A stretch of DNA of 64,000 bases from Strigamia acuminata (Eukaryota; Arthropoda; Chilopoda; Geophilomorpha; Linotaeniidae), in the NCBI GenBank assembly GCA_949358305.1, contig OX442320.1:7146259-7210258 (forward strand). Direction: 5' to 3'. Each line of letters opens with the position of its first letter. The stretch's first letter is position 1. A program made the position numbers and the translations under genes. Of this stretch, positions 46,425-59,600 are shown one piece after another. The notes beneath the pieces were generated by a model. It did not search any database. It was not told the origin of the DNA and saw only the letters and a program-made list of their open reading frames with translations.

Positions 46425-49400
46425 ATGGTTTGCCGGTAAGTTGGAATAAATTCGATTTTTAACTCTTTTTTTGCATCGACTTTTCCACTTTTCGTCGCGA
46501 ATATTCAAGAAAATTTCGGGATTTGCGTCGAAATTTACGTTGGAAATTTGTACGAAACGTTCGGTTAAGTGCATCTTGTTTATCGGGAATGTTTTAAGTA
46601 GGTTAACACTTATTTAATTAACGAAAAAAGGGTTTTGAATTGAATTAAGGACGGGGGGTTATTTTAGTCACCTCATTTAATTCGCATCAAAGAAATTCTA
46701 ATGCCGAATTTACGAGCGGAAAACAAAATCGGCCTGGAAATAATTACAAAACACGATTAATTAATCACGATTTATAATTTTAATTAGTTTTTCTATATAA
46801 TAAAATAATGTATTCCGCAGAAAGGCGACCAATGCGCAAATAATCTTTTGGTGGTCGACGCTCGTCTTCGTTCTTTGTCCAGCTATCGCTCCGCATCTTC
46901 AGCAACCGACATCAGGTAATAAATTGGAAAAATATAAAATTTTGCATAATTCCGCCCTAATTCCGCCCGAAAAACGTCAAAATCAGACGTTTTAACGTCT
47001 GGATTGACGTGAGTTCAAACGATGCTATAAATTTTAGCGTTTCGAAATAATTTGTAAACAAATTTCACATGTGAGTTATTTTAGCTGTTCGCTGTTGGGT
47101 AACATGTGTGTAAGGGGCATAATGAATCCAACCCCCTATTTCGTGACCCTACTTCCATTTCCCCTTCCCCATGCAGAGGAAAATCTCGACAGAAGAGGAT
47201 GAAAGAAAAAAAAAACAGAATGGCTGTTCAGTTTCATTTCCAGGGGCGGATGTGGGTGGAGGAGGTTGACATTTTCAAGTAAATGAGTGAATGCGCAACA
47301 AAACGGGGTATTAAAGAGGAAAATCGTTGTTTGGCAGCGATTTAATCGGATGAACTGGTGGAAAATCGCTTTGTCGTTGCTGGACTAGATAGAAAAATTA
47401 GTTTTTTCATTTTTTCTTTAAAGTTTTCGATGATTTTCCTCCGTTTTTTCATTTTGAAGGCACACGTGTTGTTCCTGGATGGCACCAGAATGTTTGGTGT
47501 GTAATGTTTTTTCAATATTCTCTGATTTTTTTTTCTTTTTCGTTTTTTTATTATTTTATTTTTATTAAATCGATAAATTGTAGAAATTCTTGATGTTGGA
47601 AGTGGAAAAAGCGAATTTTATTACACGGAAATGAGTCGATATTCATGAAAATGAGTTGCAAGAATATTTAAATAGTTATTTAAGTGGAAAGTTTGTAAAT
47701 TTTCGAAACAAGACTCTGATTCGTGTAATGTCATTAATCAACACATGTTAATGACCTAAATTGGTCCATAACAGGATCAAATTCCATACGGGAAAAGAGA
47801 TTTTTAATGTTGTTGCTGTGTTGTCCTTTCAAAACTTGCCGTAACACTTTATTAAAGCCTTTTGAATAATTGCATTATACAGTAGTACATACACAACATA
47901 GAAAAATTAATATTTTACATTTTCGCACACCTAATTAACAGCACCTAACAAAACAAATAGATAAATTAAAGGAAAAACAGAAGGAAAAAATGTTTTCCTA
48001 ATGAAAAGTCGCCATATTTTCAGCCCTATTTCTCCCTAAGGGACAAGATTTCATTTCAACTGTTGAAAAATTTAATTTCATATTCGCTTATGAAAAACTT
48101 GGGTGCTCATATTTCTCGGCAAACTTTATGAAAAAGCTTTATCTTTCTGTTGTGCTGTAGTAACTGAGGCAATTTCCTTTAATATCTCTAACCTGATCTT
48201 CGCCATTTCTTTTTTCTTTCTTTTTTATTGTTTACTAGCAAGTGGCGCCACATGTTGACTAACAACTCAATCAGGTGCGCTTGTAAAAAAAAATTTCATT
48301 CCCGAACGTTGGAACTGAAATCTCGACGTTTTTATTTCCGCTCGATGAATAAAGCAAACGTTAATAAATTATTAAACTGAAATTTAATGAGCTTTTTTTT
48401 TTATTGTCCGTCCTCGGGACATTGGAGAAACTACTGGTTAATTTCTGAATTGTTTATCAACGGAAAATAAACTAAACTCTCCTTCAATGGCTGAACAAAC
48501 AAATGTTTCGCTCAAGACAAATGTTTACGTTATGCATCGCTTTGATCTGTTTTACTCCAGTAATAGACCAAAACTTAACATAAAATGATGAAATCAAGTA
48601 GGAAAATATTCCTTACTTTGGTATTTTTTGAATGGAATGTAAATATATCATTTGTCCTGCAGGAATTCTCATTGATGTTGGTTTTTGTCTATTTTTCTTT
48701 CTTTTCTTCATGTCGCGCAACCCAACGTTTTTGATGGTTGCCTACAGATATAAACGAGGAAAGGAACGAAAACATATCATTTAAAATTGATATATATCAG
48801 GCCAGAAGTTTTGCTGCATTTATGGATGTTTAGGAAAGATTTTATATATATTTTTTTCTTGTAATTTTGTTGATACCAGAGTGCGCCTGCATTTTGGTAA
48901 TTTGTGTTTGCAATTTTGAAAATTGCAAAGTTGGTTCTTCAGCATCTGGTCGAAAATGCGGTTAGAAAAGCAATTAATCTGGACACGTGTGTTCAGACTT
49001 CATTAATATTCTGTTCTGTTTATTATAACCTGGTGAATTATGATTGCCAACGAGGCTTAAATCAAAAAATATTTATTTTTCTAAAATTAGCTTCAATTAT
49101 ACTCTTAATTTAATTTTAGTTTAATAAAAACAAATATATAAAATATTTTTTTTTTTTAGGGTTAAAAAAAATCAAAATTAATGCATCAGTGCTTCTTTTT
49201 CATCTCGTGTTTGTTCAGGTTGAAATTTTAATGCTTTTATAAAATCTGTTTGAAAAATGTTTAAAAATTTATCAAGTGTGCTTTGAAGTTTTAGCCCATA
49301 CATAATCTAATGTGAAAAAATTGCATTTTTAATTTTCCATTTTGTTTTTTCCTCTCTCTCTATCTATTAAAACAGTGGAAGAAAATTGATACAAGAGAAA

Positions 49401-49830
49401 AGCAATAAAAATAGTCGCTTAATTTATGGATCCAACAGATTGAAAGACAATTCTATCACATTCCCACAGCTATTTGTCACGCTGCGCGATTCCTTATTTT
49501 AAGAGGCGAACAAGATAAACTCTTTGGGATTAAAGGAAAAGAAATGGAGTTTCAAATATATATATACATTTTAGTTTATACACAGAAAAAAAAAACGTCT
49601 AAAAACCTAAATTGAATTTATAAAATACGCCACAAGTGAGATGAAGCAGAAATGATTGATTAAAGTCCATTGACTCATCCATAATTGATGTTAATCACCA
49701 AAGTGTAACGAGGCCTAATTGAAACCAGTGGCAATGCCAATACTGCCAGTTTGAATATGTATGCGAAGATTTTGATTTTTTTTTTTTTTTTTTTTTTTAA
49801 GTGGGAAAAAATACAAAAGAGAGTCTTGAA

Positions 49831-49863
<33 letters not shown>

Positions 49864-52800
49864 GGTTAATAAGGTCCGTCGTCTTCCATGATGGATTGAA
49901 GTTCTTTGGGCGTCGTATTGCGTTTCTTTTCATTCCTGTTATCTGATAGCATTTCAATCTGGTTTCTTTCGACATGTTGTGCCAACGTGACCTCCGTACG
50001 AAATCGAATTCCGGGCAATTTGAATCAGTTTGTGAAATATCGCCCACGGATCAATACGAGAGTACACTTTGGGCTGGATAAGTGAATCTGGAAAGAAAGC
50101 AAAAAAAAAAGAAAAAGAAAAAAAAGAAAAAAAAAGGCATTTCTGTTTGTTGTCTGGGGAGAATGAAGTATCATCTTCTTCCAATTCAAGACTGCGTGAA
50201 TAATGTACGAAAAAAAACCTCTCATATTTCCCTCTCCAACCCCCAAAAAAATTATTCCCCATGATTTAACAATGCTCTCTATAAATAAATACACAAAACT
50301 ACACTGATTTCATCACGAAAAGAGTAATTACGAAGATGAAAAGCACTCAGCTTGAATAAAAACAATAAAAACGTGTAAAAATGGACGGGAATTGAGGAAG
50401 AGAAACTCGAGGTTGCAGTGAGGACACAAAGAGAAGGAAAAATTGAAATTTCGCATATTTTTACGTGCGCCCGAATCACATTTCCTGATCTCCGTGACGA
50501 ATCGGAACGATCAGTGCGCTCAGTTGGGGGCCCCCTCGCATTTAGTCTCGAAAATGTAACGCGGCTTCTCCGCACCTCATCCTCGCACCGCCGTGAAGCG
50601 GAACACCGAGAAACGAACTGATTGCATCGCGTCGTTTATAAACGTTATTAAAGCTCGCTTTTCTCTAATAGAGCGGAATAAAACTCAAAGATATTTGATT
50701 AAGACACCGAATTTTGTCCGTGGCGAGGTAAATACGTCACGTGTTTGTGAAATGAGGGTATTTTGCAGTGGCCTTCGTTCGATTACAGCTCGATGCTCTA
50801 TGATTAGAGTATTTTTAAATTATGGGGTGCTCGATGGGGGAGATGAAATTTTTTCACCTTTAAGGTCAATCGTGGCGACTTGATTTAACGCTGCACCAGG
50901 TGGCGCAATCCGAGTACGAAAAAGTTGATTAAGATTAAGTAATTTGTGTAATTTTGATGTCTAAATCGGAAGTAGGGAAAGAAAAATTGTATTTTTATTT
51001 ATATTTTTATTTATTTATTATTTTTCTTAGGTCAGATTGAAGGCGTCGATCTTTTGCAAGTGATCACTGTCCCATTTTCGTCGCCCGGGTTGGAATTCGA
51101 GACCGGTTACGATGAGTTTCCAGCGTTTAATTTCAAGAGCGATTCGAACGTCAAAGCGCCGTCTCGTTTGTTCATTTCGGACAAAATGTTTATGGACTTT
51201 TCACTCTTGATTACATTCCGTGCGGATAATAAAAACGGGGGGTATCTGTTCGCCGTCGTTGACCCCCAAGAAACCGTGGTGCAGTTCGGCGTCGAGTTGG
51301 CCGGAAACGGAAATGGATTACGCAATCTCACGTTGTATTATACCGACTCGCGACGACACATGGCGTCGGAAAGCCTCGCTTCGTTCGCGGTGCCGAACAG
51401 GCCGAACGAATGGACGAGATTGGCTTTTAAGGTCCTAGGGAACCAAGTCACGTTGTACTATGACTGTAATGAGTACGGAAGGGTCCTGGTGTCGCGCCGA
51501 CACCGACTGGTGTTTCATCCCGCTTCCGTTTTGTATTTGGCGCAGGCGGGAAAGAAAATAGGAAATCACTTTGAGGTATAAAATTGAAATAAAACAAACA
51601 TGGGCGACGCTCGGTGAATTTCGGATGAATGGCAACGATAATGCATGCGTCACGGTCAAGGACTTTAGCCATTCGGTGCGCTCAATCGGATGTGTGACGC
51701 GGAAACTGCAGTGTGTGCAGGAAAAACGAGGAAAACCGAGGAATACCGATCGCCATTTATCACGAATTTATTGCTAAAAGCGTCGTCCGTGTTTGTTTTT
51801 TTTGTTATCTTTTCTTGGTAAAGTGGAGATTTTGATACATATCTGCTACTAGTGTTTTAAATGAGGTTTGTAATCAAAGTTTTTACTGAGATTTGATGCT
51901 AAATTTACCAATCGCAGCTATAAACGTTTATCAGAGGAGCATATGGACAACATGTGAAAAGCTGCGAGCGAAACTTCGACTGAATACCAGGAAGAAAAGG
52001 AGATAGCGAAGATTTGCATAACCTGAATGGATTTGAGAAATAACGAATTTTAGTTTAAAATTTTCATGTTTTGCAAACTTTTTCTTGGGATATTCAAGGA
52101 GTTGTGTTGTGATATGAAAATTTTAACGTTGATTTTGTATTTGCATTTTTGCTGCAAGTTAAACATTGGAAGAATGACTCAGAGGTTATAGTACATAAGA
52201 GACAGGCAAAGATATTTATCTGCCATGGCGGGGTCAGACAGTGGCCTCTAGGCGGGAATTTCGCCGCTTTTTTTTTCTTTTTTTTCTCAATGGTCCCTCC
52301 CAGTGTTTCATAAAAAGTTTGTTCGAAGTAAATCTCATCTACACATCTTGAATGAAAGATTGAAAGTGAATTAAAATTGCATTTAGAAATTTTCAATTTT
52401 TTTTTTTTTTTTTTTTATATATAAAAAATAATTGAGTTAAATAAAAATTTGGTTATATTTATTTAAAAAAAAAAATTAACCGATGCTTAGAATGAGTTGA
52501 TTTAAGTGCAAAAGCTTTTAACAGCTCCGTAGGGCCCTTTGAGGATTAAAAGGAAGAGAAAAAAAAAATGGCGGACTCCTCCCATCTCCTACTAGGTTTA
52601 AAATAATAGTATAAAGAATGCTTTGGTGAGTGATTTATTACGAAGTCGGGTCCGTCGAGTTCACCCATAACCGAGAATGAACTCGACCGGGATACTTGAA
52701 GTGGAGAAAGAGACTTCAACTTCATTTCCATCATGCAATCAAATGAGAGGAGCAGTGAGTGACAAATTAAGGAAAAGTTTGCGATCGACACGAAACACTA

Positions 52801-55800
52801 AACTCGACGAAAATTGGATTTTTTTATTTTTTTAAATTTATTTTTTATTTTTATTTCCGAGAGTGATGGTGCAACCAACACGTGTTCGTAAAGTTTGAAG
52901 AAAGATTTCTTTTCTTCGGAAAGACATGCCGAGCATCGAATTTATTATCAGTTTGGTCACTGCATCCAGTTTAAGACTTTGATGTTGAATCAATGGACAT
53001 GATTCGATATTGTTATTCATTTCTCTTCTTTTTTGCTCTAAAGGGAGCTCTGCAAGAGTTAAAAATCTACAGCAATCCCGGGTTGGCCCAAGTGCAGTGC
53101 GATGATAACTTACAGGTAAGAACGATTTTTCAATTCTAAATACCGTAAATGCTCTCATAGAACACCCGCGCTCTATTGACAGAACGTACAGATACAACCC
53201 GCGATAATTAAAATAGATTTTTAATCTCAAAAAGTCGATTTTTGCACGTACGAAGTCCATTTTGCACTCTAATATGCATTTATTGCACATAAAAAGTGCA
53301 TTTTAGACCTTAAAATGCATTTTTGCACACAAAAAAGGCATTTTAGATTTTAAAATGCATTTTTTTTGCACAAAAAATGCATTTTTGCACATGAAAAGTG
53401 CATTTTAGACCTTAAAATGCATTTTTTTTGCACAAAAAATGCATTTTGCACCTTAAAACACATTATTGGGACATAAAAAAAGATTTTTATACTTGAAAAA
53501 TGCATTTTCTACACTTTTAAGTCGCGTTGTTGAAGGATATCGTGTTCAATCAGCATCCCGTGCTCAACGAGAGCATGTTCGGTATTAAACAATTTATTTT
53601 TAAAATAGGAAAAAAAAGGTTCTGTGATGTAATTAGTGCAATCTGTTGTTTAATTTGTGTAAATATTTACGCATTCTCGTGAGATTAGAGGGGTTTATGT
53701 GGTTGGTGTTCCTGGACAGCATCAAAATTAATGACATCATATAATTTGACTTTTACACCTCCGAATTTTCAAACTGTAATTTTACGACACAAAAGTGAAA
53801 TTTTATGCCTTGAAAAACAAACTTGGACGCAATCCAATCACACCGAATTTCTTTTTATAGTAAAAGTTATTTAAAATGACCATTTATAGTTCCATTGACT
53901 CCCAATGTTGCTGTTTAAGCATTTCCAGACAGGATATTTGTGTTTATTTACCTTGAAAATACTTAAATTATAGCCTGAGTGAGTCACATTGAGTCGCTAT
54001 CCCTTTGCTTACAAAAAGCGTCTTTATTATTTGGCCACACGGGATGCTAATTACAGAGCAGCACTTTGGGTTAGGCCTTCTGTTTTATCTCTTAAGGCGC
54101 GATGTAACTTCGCCAACGACTCACTCACGTCACTTCAACACTCGCATTGTTTCTGCATTGACAGTGTGTAATTTGCTGATGGATTTGCACGTTTGTTTTG
54201 GACGTTTTTTAAGGCGGGAGAGAGGATCTTAATGTCAAGTTTTGGATGTGTTAAGACTCGAAGTGATCAAATAAATGGGGTGTAATTAAAAGAAGGAATA
54301 ATAAAGCGATGTGGGGAACGGAATTGATTTAATTAATCTGGGTTAAGCTTTTTGGGGAAGAAAAGTTTTGGTTTTTTTTTTTTTGGTTTTTTTTTTGGTT
54401 TTTTTTTGGGTGGGTATATGAGTAAAGTTGCTGACATTTCAGAGTGTTTATGAGTTTTTTTTTGGATTGTTTTACAAGTAAATAGGAGAATTATACCGTG
54501 TTAAACATAGAGGAAAATATGGAAGTTCCCTACTGGGAATTACATTAAACCTTGGGATAATTTTTGCCGGTGACATGACAAAGCAAGCTTTGATGAATAA
54601 TATTTTGTTTATTGGTTTTCCATGACCTGTTTGTGGTGAGGTTTTGGTTTTTTTTTTTTTTTTTTTTTAAAGGTTTTTTTTTTTTTTGGTTTTTTTTTTA
54701 TTGGTGATTTTGGTGGAATTGGTTGGGTGTATAAAATGTTTTTTTAATTGATTGATTTGAGGGTGATTTGGTCAGTAACCTTAAAACATGCAGGAATGCT
54801 TGTAAGAGTTTTGGACGTATAACAAAACCTTGAAATTATTTATGGGTTAAACATCAAGTTCGAGATTAAATAAACCGTAAATAATTGCTGAAAAAAGCGG
54901 ATAAATGGCGTTTATGTTGATGAAAATTCAAAAGAAACCGAGATTTTTTTTTAATTTAATGGAAAAAAATGAGATTTTCTAAAATTTTATGGAAAAAAAG
55001 TTATTTTCTAAAATTTTATGAAAAAAAAAGTTTTTTTCTAATATTTTATGAAAAAAAAACTATTATTTTTTTAATTTAATGAAAAATTCAGCTATTTTTT
55101 AAAATTTAATGAAAAATACAGCTTTTTCTAAAATTTAATAAAAATACAGCTATTTTCTAAAATTTAATGAAAAATTCAGATATTTTCTAAAATTTAATGA
55201 AAAATTCAGATATTTTCTCAAATTTAATGAAAAATATAGCTATTTTTTAAAATTTATTGAAAAATACAGCTTTTTTCTAAAATTTAATGAAAATACAGCT
55301 ATTTTCTAAAATTTAATGAAAAATTCAGATATTTTCTAAAATTTAATGAAAAATTCAGATATTTTCTCAAATTTAATGAAAAATATAGCTATTTTCTCAA
55401 ATTTAATGAAAAATACAGCTAGTTTCTAAATTTTAATGAGAAAAAATTGTTATCTTTTAAAATTTAATGAAAAAAACTCTTATTTTCCAAAAAATTTCTA
55501 AATTTCTACAAAAATAAAAAAAAATTGACATTTATTCAGAAACTTTTGACGTTCAACTTTACCCATTTAATTCCGCGAGCAATTTCCGCCCATTTTACCC
55601 TACTAATGCACAAGCCCTCACTTTGTATATATAATTACATAAACGCAGAAAAGAAAAAAAAATTCCTCACAGAAATCAGTGATTTCTAGTCCATGTGGTC
55701 CCTTGTCAGCAATTCAAATGTGGAAATCTCGTCCAACACGTGTTCTCACGTTCTCACGGCTGTTATTTTGATTCTCCCGCAGATGCGAATTTCATAGAGC

Positions 55801-56606
55801 CTTCATTATATTATACACGACACTGGAACTCCAAACCAAACTCACACAAATACCCCACCCCTCCAGAAATAAAATAAAAAAAAATTTCCCAATTTCATTT
55901 ATACAACTTCCCGCGCTCAGTATTTATATCCGAAACCGCACAGAATATTAATTCCAAACATTACATTAAATCCTTCCTATTTTACGCCATAAAACCTGTG
56001 TCGGAACAACTTTTTTAAACTCAATTAAATCCAAAAAAAAAAAAATATATAATTGCCTTCGTTTGCTAATAATAATAAAAGAGTGCGTGATAAGTTCCCA
56101 AGGTGTGGCAAATTTGAATTTCAAAGCCCGGATGTGTTTTTCGCCGTTTAGCAAATAAATGTTGTTCAATTATGAAGCCATTCATAAGTGTCCCCTCGTG
56201 TATTTATTATCTAATGAGGAATTAGAAATGCTTTTGTTCGCTGCTGCGTGCATGAATGGGAGTTGGTTGTTGATTTCACTCGGGTTCCCCCACGGGTGAA
56301 TGTTCTTTCACTCCTCGCGACCCCCTCGCTGCCTTTGCTATTCTGCTGGGGTTGAGGAAAATGGGCGAGCGGTGGTTGGAGGGCGCAAATGCCAATTTGA
56401 AGAATTGAATGCGAACACCTCGACTGATAGCGAGATTGAAAGATCGTTTTTTTTTTCGCTCAGGTGCAACAAATGTTTTTCTACATTAGGGGGGTGGGCG
56501 AAGAGGAATTGGGAAGGGGAACTACTGTTTAAACCCAACCCCAAACCCATAATTTTTAAACTCGACGTTATTCATGGAGGGTGAAGTAAATTATTTAGTC
56601 GTATGT

Positions 56607-56646
<40 letters not shown>

Positions 56647-59600
56647 ATTTGGTAATTAAAAAAAAATGGCAGGAAAATTGAGATAATTTAGAATTTTTAT
56701 GTCTTCGGAGAATGTTTTTTTTTTTTTTTTAGGCTTTGGTGAATCAGCTGGTGGTGGAGCATTTAATGGGTGATTTATTCTTTTAATTTGGTTGAGGGAG
56801 ACTCAAGCTGTCGCTAGAATGTGCCGCTTTGTAAGCAGCTGTTGAAGTGTCAAGTTAATAATTTAACCATTTAATACTCAAAGTTCTACGAATAATAACA
56901 ACAAAAAATAAGTACATTCAACTCCACACTCATTCACTCTAGATAAATTTTTCTTCGCAGTTTGTTTAGAAACAAAACACGTAACATGAAGCGCCGTTAC
57001 ACCTTTATCTTTGTTTGGGCTACAAATTCAAATAACCTTTCGTTAAATGTACACGGAAATGTAATTGGTAGCTGCTAGTGGCAGCTGGAAAAAATATTAA
57101 ATGCAAAATTGGTGTTTGTGAGTGCTAATTCTTACTATCTATTGGTGAAATCGTCTAGGCCTAAGTGTTAGGCCTAAGTGGACGAGTGTGAGTTTTGCAT
57201 CAAGGTCGCGGTTTAGGGAAGGAGGAATATTCGGGGTGTGGAATTTTAGTTAATAGTGTTGTTTCCTTGAGTGCCTGTTAAAATCTCTCCCCACGTAATA
57301 AAATATAAAGTAACAGAGTTGGTAAACTTGATTTTTTGTACAATATATATCGCCTATAGAGATTTTTTTTTATATTTAAAGTTTATGTCGTTTCGATGCA
57401 TTTTTTTAATTGTGGGTTATCAACTGACAATACTGTTGTGTTGATCGTAGATCTGTCATAGCGAGTAATTTGTTGCGACACTTAAAGAGCCGAGGTCGAA
57501 AAGCCTTTAGCTATCACCTAACTCAAAAACATATACAGGATGTTTGGGAATGAAATGGGACTCGTTTATTTCTTGTTTCAAATAGTTTGTTGATTGTGAA
57601 AAGTCCATTGTGTTGTGTGAATAAATTGCAGTTGTAAATTTTATATATTTTTTTTTATATTTCTATGGTTGATTAGTGTCTTTTTGTTTCAGGGGTCTTC
57701 CAGTGGCGAAGGTCCAAGAGGTGATATGCCTCTACAACAGTTCGAGTTACAGGTAAGATGGAAATAATAATAATAAAAAAAGAGTAACAAAATGGATTCA
57801 TTTTATGGCCACTTTTGACTTTGATAGTATGGAAAAGAAAGTGCTAGTTGTAAACAGTGACCTATGCTTTAATTTATTGGTAATTCAAGATGATAAATGT
57901 TGTTTTGGCGGGAAATAGAGGCTTTTTTCTGAGAAATTTAAAACAAAAAAAATTTATAAACAAATTAAAACACATTTATCATATTATCAATAGGAATTAT
58001 GACTTCATTTTGATTTTTTTGGTTATTTTTATTATTTTGATTATTTTTATTATTTTGGTTATTTTTATTATTTTGGTTATTTTTATTATTTTGGTTATTT
58101 TTATTATTTTGGTTATTTTTATTATTTTGGTTATTTTTATTATTTTGGTTATTTTTATTATTTTGGTTATTTTTATTATTTTGGTTATTTTTATATTTTA
58201 TTATTTTGGTTATTTTTATTATTTTGGTTATTTTTATTATTTTGGTTATTTTTATCATTTTGGTTATTTTGATTATTTTGGTTATTTTGATTATTTTTAA
58301 CAGAGCGATGACTTGGAAATAGAAAACAGTCAAGTGCAAGAAAACACTAACCTTGGATCCACTAGTATTTAAAATAACATTTAATCAATTAATTAAATAG
58401 TTAATTAGTTTGAATTATCACAGCCTCACCACCCCCCACCATATTACCGCCACCACCTCAACTTCAAGCAGGTAAAACATATCTCAAAGTGTTGAACATT
58501 CCCAGCACCTGTGAATATTATTTGTGATCCAACAGGTCAGTTCCAAGTTAAAGGTGAAAAGGGAGAAAAAGGCGACCGTGGATTGCAAGGACCAAAGGTT
58601 AATTGCACTTTCAGTACACCGCCAGTTATGAATACTAAGATTATATAAAAATTCTTTTTAAAAAAAATTAAAAATTATCGTTTGATGTAGGGAGACAGCA
58701 TTCAAGGACCTCCCGGACCACCCGGCGCTCCGGCTGAAGTGACCTCGGCAGACGAGTTGATTCCTGTGCCTGGAACAGTCAATGGGCAGTCAGAGGTTGC
58801 TATAAATGCACAATGGTTGCGCAGTTTGCAGCTGTAATTTACGATTTACGTATTTTTAGGCAAGAAAATCAATTGCCGGACCACCCGGACCGCCTGGACC
58901 ACCTGGTGCATGTTTGTGCGATGAAAAGTTAAACGCTAGTCAATTAAATCGTCTTTCGGTAATGAAAAACAAATGTCGAAACGGTTGCGCTTTATTTTTA
59001 TTCGATTTTAGGACGAATCGCGCACTCTTAAAGGTGAGATCGGTCCACCCGGGCCGCCCGGACCGCCCGGACCGCCGGGGAGTGCAGACGCGATGCTTAC
59101 TGGGACTTTTGTGGAGGTGAGTTAAGAATAGTTTAATGTTTTGTTTATTTTTTTGTTGTTTATTTTTGTTGGTAGGTGGGGTCTGCTTATCCCAACGCCG
59201 AGTCTGGGGATTATTTACGGTCGGCCGATTGTAAAGGTGAAGCGGGAAAAAATGGTCTTCCTGGGTTTCCTGGAATGGACGGAAGGGCTGGAGCGAAAGG
59301 AGAGAAAGGAGAGCCGGCTGTAGGTTTATTTGCGTGTTTTCAAATGTATTATTAGGATGATTTAAAAGGCGGTTCGTTGGGCTTCACTGCGTGGCTAGTT
59401 TTGCCAGATGTTCCGCCTTTTAATTTAGGGTTGCTTTCACTGCGCTACATGTTTTCCATCTTTTGTTTTGTAGGTCGCTGTACCGGAGATGGCCGGTGAT
59501 AAAGTGAGTGGGAAATAATAATTTTTTTAATTTTTATTAATTTTTTAATTTTTTTTTTAAGGGTGAAAAGGGTGATTCGGGGGTTGGGTTGCCGGGGCCG

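Larger units (their letters stand above)
53116..57692 (+). other. Fourth intron of multiplexin, repeat-rich
   Basis: 4.6 kb between the last TSPN exon and the first collagen-linker exon. It contains two AT-rich tandem repeat arrays listed separately and long poly-T runs (54650-54700, 56609-56645). A short duplication, TAGGCCTAAGTG, occurs twice at about 57157-57181. No gene seen. Confidence 0.6.

Noticed and set aside
57157-57181. TAGGCCTAAGTG duplication containing TTAGGC, similar to a telomere unit
   Set aside because: Only two copies, with non-telomeric bases between; too short to be telomeric.
57890-58339. ORFs rich in IFIILV or NNQNNK repeats
   Set aside because: They come from the 18-bp minisatellite in a multiplexin intron, with no independent gene signal.
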